DNA of 64,000 bases from NCBI RefSeq assembly GCF_042682565.1, contig NZ_JBHUIC010000003.1, one strand, 5' to 3'. Positions within the stretch are counted from its first letter, which is position 1; each line of letters opens with the position of its first letter. Position numbers and translations under genes: made by a program. The notes beneath the pieces were generated by a model that ran no database searches, was not told the DNA's origin, and saw only the letters and a program-made list of their open reading frames with translations. Source of the DNA: Pistricoccus aurantiacus (GTDB taxonomy: Bacteria; Pseudomonadota; Gammaproteobacteria; Pseudomonadales; Halomonadaceae). Positions 45,487 to 55,622 of the stretch are shown piece after piece.

Positions 45487-47304
45487 ATGTCCGATGCCAC
45501 GCAACTCTTCATTCTGCTGGGCGTTACCTTGGCGGCATTCGTCTGGGGACGGTTTCGTTACGATATCGTCGCGCTGGGCGCCTTGCTGGCGGCAGCGGTG
45601 CTCGGCCTGGTGCCCATGGGCGAAGCCTTCCTGGGATTCGGCCATCCCGCGGTGGTCACCGTGGCGGCGGTATTGATTCTCAGCAAGGGATTCGAGCGCT
45701 CCGGCCTGGTGGATATCATCGCCGGTCAGACCCTCAAGGTCGGCGACAATCTGATGCTGCAGCTGCTGGTGTTGACCGGCACCGTGCTGGTGCTGTCCGC
45801 GATGATGAACAACGTGGGCGCCCTGGCCCTGATGCTGCCGGTGGCGATTCGCATGGCTCGGGAGCATCAGGCATCGCCTTCCCTGCTGCTGATGCCCTTG
45901 GCTTTCGGCTCGCTGCTGGGCGGGCTGATCACCCTGATCGGCACCCCTCCCAATATTATCATCGCCACCTACCGGGCCAATCAGGGGGAGGGGGCCTTCG
46001 GCATGTTCGATTTCACCCCGGTAGGGCTGACGGTGGCGCTGACGGGGCTGGTCTTCATGGTGCTGATCGGCTGGCGACTGACGCCACGACGCAAGAGCCG
46101 GGTGGACAGTGAAAGCCTGTTCGATATCAGCCATTATCTGGTGGAACTGCGGGTGGGAGAAGAGACCAGGGCCAAGGGCTGGACCTTGCAGCAGCTGCAG
46201 CGCGAGCTGGGTGATAACCTGCCGGTGCTGGCGGTGGTGCGAGACGACGATCGGCTGGCGGGATATGCGTTTCTGGGCACGCTGCAGGAAGGAGACATTC
46301 TGCTGATGGAGGCCGGCCCCGAGGAAATGAAGCTCTTGGAAAGCAAGGCAGGGCTCAAGGTGGGCAGTCATGCCCAGGACGACAGCCAGGACGAAGGCCA
46401 GGAAGAAAACAGCGAGGAAAAACAGGACGATACCCCGAGCACCAAGGGACTGCAGCTGATCGAAGCGGTGGTGCGCAACGATTCCATCATGATCAATCGT
46501 ACCGTGGTGCATTTGCGTTTGCTGAATCAGCACGGCCTGCATCTGGTGGCGGTGGCCCGGGACGGCACGCGGCTAAGGGAGCGCCTGCGCAACGTTCGCT
46601 TTCGTGTCGGCGACGTGCTGCTGTTGCAGGGCGATGAAAGCCATCTCGCCGAAAGCCTGGCGACCCTGGGCTGTCTACCTCTGGCCAAGCGGGAGTTGAG
46701 CCTGGGGCAGCCGCGCCGGCTCCTGCTGTCCTTGGGCATCTTCGTCCTGGCAATCGCCAGCATGCTGCTGGACTGGCTGCCGGCTTCGGTGGCGATGACC
46801 GCGGCGGCGCTGGCATCGCTGATGGTGGGAGTACTGCCGCTGCGAGAAGCCTATCAGGCCATCGACGGGCCGGTGATCGTGCTGTTGGGCGCGATGATAC
46901 CCGTGGGCCAAGCCCTGGACACCAGCGGCGGCGCCAGGCTGATCGCCGAGACCATGCTTGGCCTGGGCAGCGAGTGGCCGCCGGTGGTGACGTTGATCGT
47001 TCTATTCGCGATGACGCTGATGCTTTCCAATGTCATCAACAACGCCGCCGCGGCGCTGCTGATGGCGCCGATCGCTTCGAGCCTGGCGACGGGTTTCGCG
47101 CTGAATCTCGATCCTTTCCTGATGGTGGTGGCGGTCAGCGCCTCCTGCGCCTTCCTGACCCCCATCGGCCATCAGTCCAGCACCCTGGTGATGGGCCCCG
47201 GGGGTTACCGCTTCCACGACTACTGGATGCTCGGGCTACCGCTTTCCCTGTTGGTCATGGCTGTCGCGATACCGATGATCATGCTGGTCTGGCCGCTGCG
47301 ATAA
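45487..47304 (+). CDS. SLC13-type permease with two TrkA-C domains
   Basis: The 605-residue protein has a split membrane region (about 1-200 and 410-605) with a soluble insert carrying two RCK_C/TrkA-C-like domains, joined by a Gln/Glu/Asp-rich linker (about 295-320). LIGTPPNIIIATYRANQG and GHQSSTLVMGPGGY are the two related re-entrant hairpins of the family. Relatives transport sulfate, dicarboxylates or other anions, usually with sodium. A hairpin follows the stop. Confidence 0.85.
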   Translation: MSDATQLFILLGVTLAAFVWGRFRYDIVALGALLAAAVLGLVPMGEAFLGFGHPAVVTVAAVLILSKGFERSGLVDIIAGQTLKVGDNLMLQLLVLTGTVLVLSAMMNNVGALALMLPVAIRMAREHQASPSLLLMPLAFGSLLGGLITLIGTPPNIIIATYRANQGEGAFGMFDFTPVGLTVALTGLVFMVLIGWRLTPRRKSRVDSESLFDISHYLVELRVGEETRAKGWTLQQLQRELGDNLPVLAVVRDDDRLAGYAFLGTLQEGDILLMEAGPEEMKLLESKAGLKVGSHAQDDSQDEGQEENSEEKQDDTPSTKGLQLIEAVVRNDSIMINRTVVHLRLLNQHGLHLVAVARDGTRLRERLRNVRFRVGDVLLLQGDESHLAESLATLGCLPLAKRELSLGQPRRLLLSLGIFVLAIASMLLDWLPASVAMTAAALASLMVGVLPLREAYQAIDGPVIVLLGAMIPVGQALDTSGGARLIAETMLGLGSEWPPVVTLIVLFAMTLMLSNVINNAAAALLMAPIASSLATGFALNLDPFLMVVAVSASCAFLTPIGHQSSTLVMGPGGYRFHDYWMLGLPLSLLVMAVAIPMIMLVWPLR

Positions 47305-47316
47305 GGCCGATACAAA

Positions 47317-47344
47317 AACGCCCTGAAGATGACTCCAGGGCGTT
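47317..47344. terminator. Bidirectional hairpin terminator
   Basis: AACGCCCTG and CAGGGCGTT form a perfect 9-bp stem around a 10-base loop between convergent genes. Read on the minus strand it is followed by TTTTTGTAT, so it is best suited to end the fadE transcript. Confidence 0.75.
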
Positions 47345-47364
47345 GGGGCCAAGTAAAAAATCGA

Positions 47365-49923
47365 TTACTTGTTTACCGAGACTTTCGGTTTGCGTTTCCG
47401 GCTTGTCTCCCTATCGCTGTTCACTTCCGGGGTAGCTTCCGCGGCTCCACTGAGCCCTCCCGTTTCATTCTGATCCACGTCCGTGCCGTGCCAGTTGACC
47501 TTGCTCTTGTCGAGAGCGAAGGCGTCGAAGGCGAAGTCGTCCACGGTCAGCATATCCAGCACTTCCGCCTCGAACTCCCGCATGAAGGCCGTATCGTCGT
47601 CGTTCAGGATATGTTTGCGATGCGCCGCCTCGACCCGCTCCTCCGGATGCAGCGCATCCACGGGGAGTTCGCCTTTGGCATAGGCCTTGTTGAGCTTGCG
47701 ATACAGCGGCTCCGCACGGTCGTATTGAGCGAGCAGGGCAGTGTAGCGCGCCAGCGGGTTGTCCTTCTGGCCTTCCTTCTGCTCATCCCAGGTATCGCGA
47801 ATCAGCTTGCTGCGAAGCGGCGTATGATGTGACACCAGCTGAGCGATGCTCTTGGAGAGATGATCCCGCGGCATGTGCCAGCGCCGGCCCAGGGGCATGA
47901 CGATGGCTTTCAAGGTCTTGGCCAGGCCGCGCCTGGGCAGGTTGTCGAAGATTTCCACGAAGGCCTGCTCGGTGTGATACAGCAGGTAGATCGCGCTGTA
48001 GTGGAGCAGCTTGTCTTCGCCTTCCACCTGGTCGCCTTCTTGCCAGGCCTTGAGCAGCATGGAAAGCAGGTACAGGTTCGAGAGCACGTCTCCGAGCCGC
48101 GCGGACAGCATTTCCCGTGTCTTCAACTGGGAGCCCAGGCTCGCCATGGCCGCGTCCGCGCACAGGCTGAAACCGGCGGAGAGGCGCGATATGTCTCGCG
48201 CGTAGGGGGCCGCCACCGCGTCGAAGGGCGTGTCCGCCTTGCCGAACCCTATCGCCTGGGTAAAAGCCCGGGAAGCGTTGCCGAAGATCAGCCCCATATG
48301 GCCGAAGAACGCTTCGTCGAAGGCGGCCGCGTCATCCTTGTCCTTGGCGTCCAGCTCCTTTAGCACATAGGGATGGCAGCGGATCGCTCCCTGACCGAAG
48401 ATCATCAGGTTGCGGGTCATGATATTGGCGCCTTCCACGGTGATCGCCACCGGATTGGCGCTGTAGCCGATGCCGATATAATTGCGCGGGCCGACGGTCA
48501 CTGCCTTGCCGCCGTGGATGTCCATGGCATCGCTCAACAGCAGGCGCTGGAACTCCGTCAGGTGGTACTTGAGAATCGCCGAAGGAACCGCCGGCTTGAC
48601 GCCGTGATCGATCATGTTGGCGGTCTGATAGACCACCGCCTGGGAGATATAGGCCAGCGCCGCCATTCGCGCCAGAGGCGCCTGAACGCCTTCCATCTCC
48701 GCCACCGGCACGTTGAACTGACGGCGAATCCGCGCGAAGCCACCGGTCCAGCCCAAGGCATAGCGGGCGGTGCCGGAAGCGCCGGAGGGCAGGGTGACGC
48801 AGCGCCCCACGGAGAGACATTCCACCAGCATCCGCCAGCCTTCCCCGGCCATTTCCGGGCCGCCGATGATGGTATCCAGCGGCACGAAGATATCCTTGCC
48901 GTGGATCGGGCCGTTCAGAAAGGGGCTGCCGATGGGGTGGTGACGCCGACCGATCTGCATGCCCGGGGTATTGCGCGGTACCAGGGCGCAGGTGATGCCG
49001 AGATCTTCCTCGCCACCCAGCAGGCGCTCCGGGTCGAACATGCGAAACGCCAGGCCCACCACCGTGGCCACCGGTGCCAGGGTGATCCAGCGCTTGGAAA
49101 AGGTCATCCTGAGTCCCAGCACTTCCTCGCCGTCGATTTCCTGCTTGCAGACGACCCCTGTATCCGGCAGGGACGTGGCGTCGCTGCCGGCGCGGGGACC
49201 TGTCAGGCCGAAACAGGGGATCTCCCGACCATCCGCCAGGCGGGGTAGATAATATTTTTTCTGTTCCTCGGTGCCGTACTTGAGCAACAGCTCTCCCGGG
49301 CCCAGCGAGTTGGGCACCCCTACGGTGACCATCAGCGTCTCGTTGACGGAAAGCTTCTGCAGCACCAGTGACTGCGCCTTGGCGGAGAAACCCAGGCCGC
49401 CGTATTCCTTGGGGATGATCATGCCGAAGAAGCCTTCCTTCTTCAGGTATTCCCAAAGCTCCGGCGGCAGATCCGCCCGCTCCCGGGCGATTTCCCAGGC
49501 GCTGCACATGCCCGCGGCCACGGAGCATTGATGCTCGAGAAAACTGCGCTCCTCTTCCGTCAGGCCGTCGTCTCTATACGCCAGCAACTGATTCCAGTCC
49601 GGTTTTCCGGAGAACAGCTCTCCGTCCCAGGCGACGCTGCCGGCTTCCAGGGCGGTGCGCTCCGTGTCGGAAACCTTGGGGGCGATCTTCTTGAACATGG
49701 CAAAGGCCCGGGGCGACAGCCAGCGACGGCGCAGGGAAGGCAGGCCGCAAACCGCGACCAGGCCCGCCGCGATCAGCAGGACGAACCCGGTGACCTCCGC
49801 GTCGAACAGCACGCCTGACAATCCGAGAATGGCCAGCAGCCAGGCGGCGGCAGCGGCCCCGGCTTCGCGACGCATGACGATCAGCAGACCGACCACCGCC
49901 AGCGCGATAAGGATAAGTGGCAT
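47365..49923 (-). CDS. fadE: Acyl-CoA dehydrogenase, E. coli FadE type
   Basis: The 852-residue protein starts with two or three hydrophobic segments (1-60), as in E. coli FadE (814 residues), then a full acyl-CoA dehydrogenase region with GGLGFSAKAQSLV, FGLTGPRAGSDATSLPDTG and HPIGSPFLNGPI, and the long C-terminal extension of the DUF1974 type. It catalyses the first, FAD-dependent step of fatty acid beta-oxidation at the membrane. It is monocistronic. A possible PsrA-like site lies upstream. The last residues are basic (KRKPKVSVNK). Confidence 0.92.
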   Translation of the reverse strand: MPLILIALAVVGLLIVMRREAGAAAAAWLLAILGLSGVLFDAEVTGFVLLIAAGLVAVCGLPSLRRRWLSPRAFAMFKKIAPKVSDTERTALEAGSVAWDGELFSGKPDWNQLLAYRDDGLTEEERSFLEHQCSVAAGMCSAWEIARERADLPPELWEYLKKEGFFGMIIPKEYGGLGFSAKAQSLVLQKLSVNETLMVTVGVPNSLGPGELLLKYGTEEQKKYYLPRLADGREIPCFGLTGPRAGSDATSLPDTGVVCKQEIDGEEVLGLRMTFSKRWITLAPVATVVGLAFRMFDPERLLGGEEDLGITCALVPRNTPGMQIGRRHHPIGSPFLNGPIHGKDIFVPLDTIIGGPEMAGEGWRMLVECLSVGRCVTLPSGASGTARYALGWTGGFARIRRQFNVPVAEMEGVQAPLARMAALAYISQAVVYQTANMIDHGVKPAVPSAILKYHLTEFQRLLLSDAMDIHGGKAVTVGPRNYIGIGYSANPVAITVEGANIMTRNLMIFGQGAIRCHPYVLKELDAKDKDDAAAFDEAFFGHMGLIFGNASRAFTQAIGFGKADTPFDAVAAPYARDISRLSAGFSLCADAAMASLGSQLKTREMLSARLGDVLSNLYLLSMLLKAWQEGDQVEGEDKLLHYSAIYLLYHTEQAFVEIFDNLPRRGLAKTLKAIVMPLGRRWHMPRDHLSKSIAQLVSHHTPLRSKLIRDTWDEQKEGQKDNPLARYTALLAQYDRAEPLYRKLNKAYAKGELPVDALHPEERVEAAHRKHILNDDDTAFMREFEAEVLDMLTVDDFAFDAFALDKSKVNWHGTDVDQNETGGLSGAAEATPEVNSDRETSRKRKPKVSVNK

Positions 49924-49956
49924 GATTGGGATCTCCGTCCTGTGCAGGCAAGGATT

Positions 49957-49970
49957 CTAACGCTTGTTTG
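49957..49970 (-). promoter_or_regulatory. Possible PsrA-type fatty acid regulator site
   Basis: CTAAC-GCTT-GTTTG lies 34-47 bases upstream of the fadE start and resembles the PsrA pattern GAAAC-N4-GTTTC with imperfect ends. No psrA gene is in the window. This is a pattern-only suggestion. Confidence 0.25.
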
Positions 49971-50094
49971 AATCTGTCCAGCTTAGTCGATTTATATCGA
50001 TGAGGCGAATGCAGAAACCCTAACTATTCTGGGTAAACAACATATCTTTAGTAAATATCACGGTTCAAAAGCCCAGATAAACGAGTTTATTTTT

Positions 50095-50108
50095 ATTGAA
50101 CGGTCAAT
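50095..50108. promoter_or_regulatory. BetI-type operator upstream of betT
   Basis: ATTGAACGGTCAAT lies 66 bases before the betT start, in the context TTATTGAACGGTCAATTAATA. It differs by one base from the palindrome ahead of betI (56343-56356), with the same TTATTGAACG and TCAAT-AAT flanks. A shared BetI repressor released by choline is the simplest reading. Confidence 0.75.
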
Positions 50109-50174
50109 TAATATAAAGCAGGTTTTGCTTTGTCGCGAACCCCGATCCTTCGTTATCCAATAAGGAAAAATCGC

Positions 50175-52235
50175 ATGGAGAGTGAATCTCGACAACCTGT
50201 GCAACCCCAAGGCGATCGTCTCAATCCCATAGTGTTCTACGGCTCGGTGATAGGTATCGTAGCGTTTGCATTATGGACGATGGGTTTTACCGAGTCCGCC
50301 GGTCGTGTCATCAACAGCGTGCTGGGCTGGATATCGAACACTTTTGGCTGGTACTACTTTCTTGTCGTTCTGGCCTATCTGGTCTTCGTGATCGTCATAG
50401 GCTTTTCTCGCTTTGGCAAGATCCGCCTGGGACCGGAGCACTCTCGCCCCGATTTCAATATGGCCTCCTGGGCCGCCATGTTATTCGCGGCGGGTATCGG
50501 TATCGATCTGCTGTTTTTCTGTATCGCTGAACCCCTGACACAGTTTCTGGCGCCGCCGGAAGGAGAGCCGGGCACCGTTGCCGCCGCCCGACATGCCATG
50601 GAGCTGACCTTCCTGCACTGGGGGCTTTCCGGCTGGGGCATCTATACGCTGGTAGGCATGTCCCTGGCGTTCTTCAGCTATCGGCATAATCTGCCTTTGA
50701 CCATTCGCAGCGCGCTTTACCCCATCTTCGGCAAGCGTATCAATGGGCCGATTGGCCATAGCGTGGATATCGCCGCGGTATTGGGCACGGTCTTCGGTAT
50801 TGCCACTAGCCTGGGAATCGGCGTCATCCAGCTGAATTTTGGGCTCAACTATATGTTTGACGTGCCCGAGAACACGCTGGTCCAGGCGATTCTGGTCATC
50901 ATGATCGTGATTTTCGCCACCATTTCCGCGGTGACCGGGGTAGAGCGCGGCATTCGGCGGTTATCCGAGTTCAACATGCTGTTGGCGCTGTTGCTGCTGC
51001 TGTTCGTGCTGTTCAGCGGCCAGACGCTGTTTCTGCTCAACTCGCTGGTCACCAATATCGGCGACTACTTCGCCAATTTCATCGAGCTTTCCACCGATAC
51101 CTACTCCTTCGATCCGCCAACGGATTGGCTGAACGCCTGGACCCTGTTCTTCTGGGCCTGGTGGATCGCCTGGGGGCCTTTCGTCGGCCTGTTCCTGGCG
51201 CGTATCTCGCGGGGTCGCACCATCCGTCAATTCGTCGCCGGCACCTTGTTGCTGCCGCTGACCTTCATGATGGCCTGGATGTCGATCATGGGTAACAGCG
51301 CCATCGACCTGGTCATGAATGGCGCCACCCAGTTCGGCGACATGGCCATGAATACCCCGGAGTCATCCATCTATCTGTTTGCGGAAAATTTACCCTGGAC
51401 GCTACCGGTCACCGTAGTCATCACGATCCTGGCCATCGTCTTTTTTGTCACCTCTGGTGACTCCGGCGCTCTGGTACTGTCGAACTTCACTTCCATCCTG
51501 AGCGACGTCAATCACGACGCGCCGGTATGGATGCGTATTCTCTGGGCATCGGTCATCGGTGTCTTGACCTTGGCGTTATTGATGGCCGGGGGCTTGTCGG
51601 CGCTACAGGGTATGGTGGTGATCATGGGCCTGCCGTTTTCGGTGGTGCTGTTCTTCATGATGGTGGGGCTGCTCAAGGCCTTGCGTGTAGAAGGCATCAA
51701 GGAAGACAGCCACCGCGGGAGCCTCGCCGGGAGTCTGTCGAGCCGCTCCGCCAGCGTCGAACGTGGACCCAAGAGCCTTTCTCGGCGTCTTTCCCGGGCC
51801 ATGAGCTTTCCCGGCCATCGCCAAGTCCGGTATTTTCTTCGCGAAGTGGCAAAGCCTGCCATGGAGACCGTTTGCCAGGCCTTGGAGGAGCAAAACGTGA
51901 AGGGCCGTATTGTCGAAGGAAGCGGCGACGAGGAACATCTGGAATTGAATATCGCCCTGGGGGACGAGCAGAATTTTACCTATCAGATCTGGCCGCGACG
52001 CTTCACCACGCCGTCTTTTGCCTTGCGCGCTCGATGGACCAACGTCCATTACTATCGACTGGAAGTCTATCTCCTCGAAGGCAGCCAAGGCTACGATCTC
52101 ACCGGTTATACCAAGGAGCAGGTGATCGAGGACATTCTCGATCAGTACGAGCGGCACCTGCACTTCCTGCACCTCAACCGCGAGGCGCCAGGCGAAACCC
52201 TGATGCCGGATGACCCTCATCAACCTGCGGTCTGA
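50175..52235 (+). CDS. betT: High-affinity choline transporter, BCCT family
   Basis: I use the ATG at 50175 with AAGGA upstream, giving 686 residues (E. coli BetT has 677). There are 12 membrane segments and BCCT signature segments SWAAMLFAAGIGIDLLFF, LHWGLSGWGIY and FFWAWWIAWGPFVGLFLARISRGRT. A long soluble C-terminal tail (about 510-686) is typical of BetT and helps sense osmotic strength. It imports choline with protons for oxidation to betaine. It converges on the betIBA operon rather than diverging from it as in E. coli, but has its own BetI-type box. Confidence 0.93.
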   Translation: MESESRQPVQPQGDRLNPIVFYGSVIGIVAFALWTMGFTESAGRVINSVLGWISNTFGWYYFLVVLAYLVFVIVIGFSRFGKIRLGPEHSRPDFNMASWAAMLFAAGIGIDLLFFCIAEPLTQFLAPPEGEPGTVAAARHAMELTFLHWGLSGWGIYTLVGMSLAFFSYRHNLPLTIRSALYPIFGKRINGPIGHSVDIAAVLGTVFGIATSLGIGVIQLNFGLNYMFDVPENTLVQAILVIMIVIFATISAVTGVERGIRRLSEFNMLLALLLLLFVLFSGQTLFLLNSLVTNIGDYFANFIELSTDTYSFDPPTDWLNAWTLFFWAWWIAWGPFVGLFLARISRGRTIRQFVAGTLLLPLTFMMAWMSIMGNSAIDLVMNGATQFGDMAMNTPESSIYLFAENLPWTLPVTVVITILAIVFFVTSGDSGALVLSNFTSILSDVNHDAPVWMRILWASVIGVLTLALLMAGGLSALQGMVVIMGLPFSVVLFFMMVGLLKALRVEGIKEDSHRGSLAGSLSSRSASVERGPKSLSRRLSRAMSFPGHRQVRYFLREVAKPAMETVCQALEEQNVKGRIVEGSGDEEHLELNIALGDEQNFTYQIWPRRFTTPSFALRARWTNVHYYRLEVYLLEGSQGYDLTGYTKEQVIEDILDQYERHLHFLHLNREAPGETLMPDDPHQPAV

Positions 52236-52255
52236 TGAATGTTATCGGCTAGATG

Positions 52256-52294
52256 AACCCACAGCGCCTCGCTTCAAGCGAGGCGCTGTGGGTT
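52256..52294. terminator. Long palindromic terminator between betT and betA
   Basis: AACCCACAGCGCCTCGCTT pairs with its exact complement over 19 bp around a single C (52275). It lies between convergent betT and betA and can serve both directions. T-runs are minimal but the stem is very stable. Confidence 0.8.
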
Positions 52295-52344
52295 GAAGGA
52301 AAGCCAAGGTTGACTGAAAGGATTTGCCCAGAGTACGGGCGCAA

Positions 52345-54030
52345 CTAGGCGACTGCTGCATGGCGCCGTGCAGGCGCGTCCTTGGCCACATAGTAGGGCA
52401 CGTCCGCCTTGGGCAGCGGGTCGCGACCTCGCACTTTATCCGCCAGCTTCTCGGCAATCATGAGGGTGGGAGCGTTGAGATTGCCGGTGGTGATCACCGG
52501 CATGATCGAGGCGTCGATCACTCGTAGGCCCTCAAGGCCGTGCACGCGACCGGCGCCGTCCACCACCGCCATGGCGTCGTTGCCCATCTTGCAGGTGCCG
52601 CAGGGATGATAGGCGGTTTCCGCATTGTTGCGAACGAACTCGTCAAGTTCCGCGTCGGTTTGCACCTCGGGGCCCGGGGCGATTTCGCGACCGCGATAGG
52701 GGTCGAATGCCGGCTGGGCGATAATCTCGCGAGTGATACGAATGGCGTCACGAAATTCCTGCCAGTCCTTTTCCTGGGACATGTAGTTGAACAGGATGCT
52801 CGGCGCCGCGCTGGGGTCGCGGGAAGTCAGGCGTATACGCCCGCGGCTCATCGAGCGCATGGAGCCTACGTGAGCCTGAAAACCGTGGGCCTGCACCGCG
52901 CTCTTGCCGTTGTAGCTGATGGCAATCGGCAGAAAATGATACTGCAGGTTGGGCCACTCTTCGCCATCGTTGGTGCGGATGAAACCGGCGGCCTCGAACT
53001 GGTTGCTCGCACCGACTCCCTTGCCGAAGAACAGCCATTCGGCGCCGATTTTCGGCTGGTTCCACCATTTGAGCGCCGGATACAGCGAGATGGGCTGCTT
53101 GCACTCGTACTGGATGTACATTTCCAGATGGTCCTGAAGGTTTTCTCCCACGCCGGGTAGTTCATGGACCACCGGGATATCGAACGCCTTGAGGTGTTCA
53201 GGGTTCCCGACCCCGGAGCGCAGCAGAATCTGCGGCGAGGCGATGGCGCCGCCACACAGCAGCACTTCGCGGCGGGCCTGTGCTTCCTGCTGCTCGCCCT
53301 TGCGTGAATAGCTGACGCCGACGGCGCGCTTGCCCTCGAAGACAATGCGATCGGTCAGCGCATGAGTCTCGATGGTCAGATTAGCGCGTTGTTTGGCAAT
53401 ATCCAGATAGCCTCGGGCGGTGGAGGAGCGGCGTCCCCTGGGCGTGACGAAGCGATCCATCGGCCCGAAGCCTTCCTGCTGATAGCCGTTGACGTCCTCG
53501 GTTGCCGGAAAGCCGGCCTCTTGCCCCGCCTTGATGAAAGCGTCGTAGAGTTCGTTGTTGTCTGCCTTGGGGGTGGTGACATGGATCGGTCCCTCTCCAC
53601 CGTGATAGTCGTTGGGGCCGATGTCCCGAGTCTCCGCCTTCTTGAAATAAGGCAGGCACTCGAGATAATTCCAGTCTTCGAGTCCCGGTGTCTCGGCCCA
53701 GCGATCGTAATCCAAGGCGTTGCCGCGCAGATAGCACATGCCGTTGATCAGCGACGAGCCGCCCAATCCCTTGCCTCGGCCACATTCCATGCGGCGGTTG
53801 TTCATGTAGGGTTCGGGATCGGTCTCGAAGGCCCAGTTGTAGCGCTTGCCTTGTAATGGATAAGCCAGGGCGGCGGGCATCTGGGTGCGAAAATCGAAAC
53901 GATAATCCGGGCCGCCGGCCTCGAGCAGCAGCACGCTGACGTCGGCGTCTTCGGTAAGACGAGTGGCGAGCACATTGCCCGCCGAGCCGGCACCGATGAT
54001 GATGTAGTCGAATTCACGAGTCTGCGTCAT
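52345..54030 (-). CDS. betA: Choline dehydrogenase
   Basis: The 561-residue GMC oxidoreductase starts at the ATG at 54030 (the frame is open 24 codons further up without a good site). It has the FAD motif IIGAGSAGNVLATRL, GRGKGLGGSSLINGM, and the C-terminal AYHPCGTCKMG with active-site His. Its length matches E. coli BetA (556). It oxidises choline to betaine aldehyde and can carry out the next step, passing electrons to the respiratory chain at the membrane. It is the last gene of betIBA, 89 bases after betB. Confidence 0.95.
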   Translation of the reverse strand: MTQTREFDYIIIGAGSAGNVLATRLTEDADVSVLLLEAGGPDYRFDFRTQMPAALAYPLQGKRYNWAFETDPEPYMNNRRMECGRGKGLGGSSLINGMCYLRGNALDYDRWAETPGLEDWNYLECLPYFKKAETRDIGPNDYHGGEGPIHVTTPKADNNELYDAFIKAGQEAGFPATEDVNGYQQEGFGPMDRFVTPRGRRSSTARGYLDIAKQRANLTIETHALTDRIVFEGKRAVGVSYSRKGEQQEAQARREVLLCGGAIASPQILLRSGVGNPEHLKAFDIPVVHELPGVGENLQDHLEMYIQYECKQPISLYPALKWWNQPKIGAEWLFFGKGVGASNQFEAAGFIRTNDGEEWPNLQYHFLPIAISYNGKSAVQAHGFQAHVGSMRSMSRGRIRLTSRDPSAAPSILFNYMSQEKDWQEFRDAIRITREIIAQPAFDPYRGREIAPGPEVQTDAELDEFVRNNAETAYHPCGTCKMGNDAMAVVDGAGRVHGLEGLRVIDASIMPVITTGNLNAPTLMIAEKLADKVRGRDPLPKADVPYYVAKDAPARRHAAVA

Positions 54031-54119
54031 GACACACCCTGTTTGTCTATCGTTAAAGCGGAAAGGAAGTGAAGGGGCCGAGCCGATGCCTCGGCCCTCC
54101 AAAAGATCAGGCCGGACGC

Positions 54120-55601
54120 TCAGAAAACGGCGGGAAAGGGCCCCATCTCGACCTGTATGGATTTGATCTGGGTGTATTGATCGAGAGAGGAAAGCCCATT
54201 TTCGCGTCCGATGCCCGACTCCTTGTAGCCGCCCACCGGCATTTCCGCTGGGGAATCCCCCCAGGTATTGATCCAGCAGATACCCGCCTCGAGACGCTGA
54301 ATTACCCGGTGAGCCCGATTCAACCCTTCGCTGAACAAGCCCGCGGCCAGGCCGTAACGAGTATCGTTGGCGCGACGAATGACCTCTTCCTCGTCATCGA
54401 AAGCGAGGATCGACATGACCGGGCCGAAGATTTCCTCGCGCACGATGCGCATGTCGTCGCTGCAGTCGGTAAAGACCGTGGGCTCAGCCCAGGCCCCCTT
54501 GGCGTAGTCGTAGCCAGAATCTCCGTCGATCATGCGATTGCCGCCGGCAAGCAGGCGCGCGCCTTCCTGTTTGCCGAGTTCGAGATAGGACGTCACCTTC
54601 TCGAGATGCTCGAAGCTCACCAGCGGACCGAAGTTGACCGCGGGGTCGAGCGGATCGCCGGCCTTGATACGGTTGACTCGCTCGACGATTTTGGCCTCGA
54701 AGGCCTCCTTGACCGAGCGCTGTACAAATACCCGAGTGCCGTTGGTGCAGACCTGCCCACTGGAATAGAAGTTGGCCATCATCGCCGCATCCGCGGCGCG
54801 GTCGAGATCCGCGTCGTCGAAGACGATCAGCGGCGACTTGCCCCCAAGCTCCATGGTCACTTCTTTCAGGGTCGAGCCGGCGGCGGAAGCCATGACCTTC
54901 TTGCCGGTGCCGGCCTCGCCGGTGAAGGTGATCTTGTCGATATCCGCATGCTGAGTCAGCATCTCACCGACGCGGCCGTCGCCCTGGACCACATTGAAGA
55001 CGCCATCCGGCAAGCCCGCCTCGGTGAAAATCTCCGCCAGCAGCATGGTGGTCAGCGGCGTGACCTCGCTGGGCTTGTACACCACGGCATTACCCGCCGC
55101 CAACGCCGGAGCGCTCTTCCAGCAGGCGATCTGGATAGGGTAGTTCCAGGCGCCGATGGCGCCGATCACTCCCAAGGGTTCACGGCGGGTGTAAACGAAG
55201 GAATCCTCGCGAAGGGGAATCTGCTTGCCCTCGATAGCCGGGGCGAGGCCGGCATAATACTCAAGCGAATCCGCGCCGGTGACGATGTCGACACTTTGGG
55301 TTTCGCTGATGGGTTTGCCGGTATCCAGGGTTTCCAGGTGAGCGATCTCGTCGTTACGCTCACGCAGCAGCGCCACCGCACGAAGGAGAATACGGCTGCG
55401 CTGCATGCCGCTCATGGCGGCCCATACCTTCTGGCCTTCGCGGGCGGAGACGACGGCTCGATCGACATCCTCCCGGGAAGCCTGCTGCACGCAGGCGAGC
55501 AGTGAGCCGTCCGCCGGATTGATGGTGTCGAAGGTCTCGCCGGAGGAGGCGTCCACTCGGCGACCGTGGATAAAGAGTTGTTGAGAGTCTAATAAAGCCA
55601 T
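54120..55601 (-). CDS. betB: Betaine aldehyde dehydrogenase
   Basis: The 493-residue aldehyde dehydrogenase has a perfect GGAGG ribosome site before the ATG. Motifs are AIGAWNYPIQIACWK, MELGGKSPLIV with the general base Glu, and YSSGQVCTNGTRV with the catalytic Cys. It oxidises betaine aldehyde to glycine betaine with NAD or NADP. It lies 21 bases after betI in the usual betIBA order. Confidence 0.95.
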   Translation of the reverse strand: MALLDSQQLFIHGRRVDASSGETFDTINPADGSLLACVQQASREDVDRAVVSAREGQKVWAAMSGMQRSRILLRAVALLRERNDEIAHLETLDTGKPISETQSVDIVTGADSLEYYAGLAPAIEGKQIPLREDSFVYTRREPLGVIGAIGAWNYPIQIACWKSAPALAAGNAVVYKPSEVTPLTTMLLAEIFTEAGLPDGVFNVVQGDGRVGEMLTQHADIDKITFTGEAGTGKKVMASAAGSTLKEVTMELGGKSPLIVFDDADLDRAADAAMMANFYSSGQVCTNGTRVFVQRSVKEAFEAKIVERVNRIKAGDPLDPAVNFGPLVSFEHLEKVTSYLELGKQEGARLLAGGNRMIDGDSGYDYAKGAWAEPTVFTDCSDDMRIVREEIFGPVMSILAFDDEEEVIRRANDTRYGLAAGLFSEGLNRAHRVIQRLEAGICWINTWGDSPAEMPVGGYKESGIGRENGLSSLDQYTQIKSIQVEMGPFPAVF

Positions 55602-55622
55602 AAAGCCTCCTGAACGTGAGAG

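Noticed and set aside
48332..49528. 398-codon frame inside fadE on the same strand
   Set aside because: It is a shifted frame of fadE with low-complexity composition; the fadE frame carries all family motifs.
54069..55505. 478-codon plus-strand frame opposite betB
   Set aside because: It is antisense to betB and has no domain pattern.
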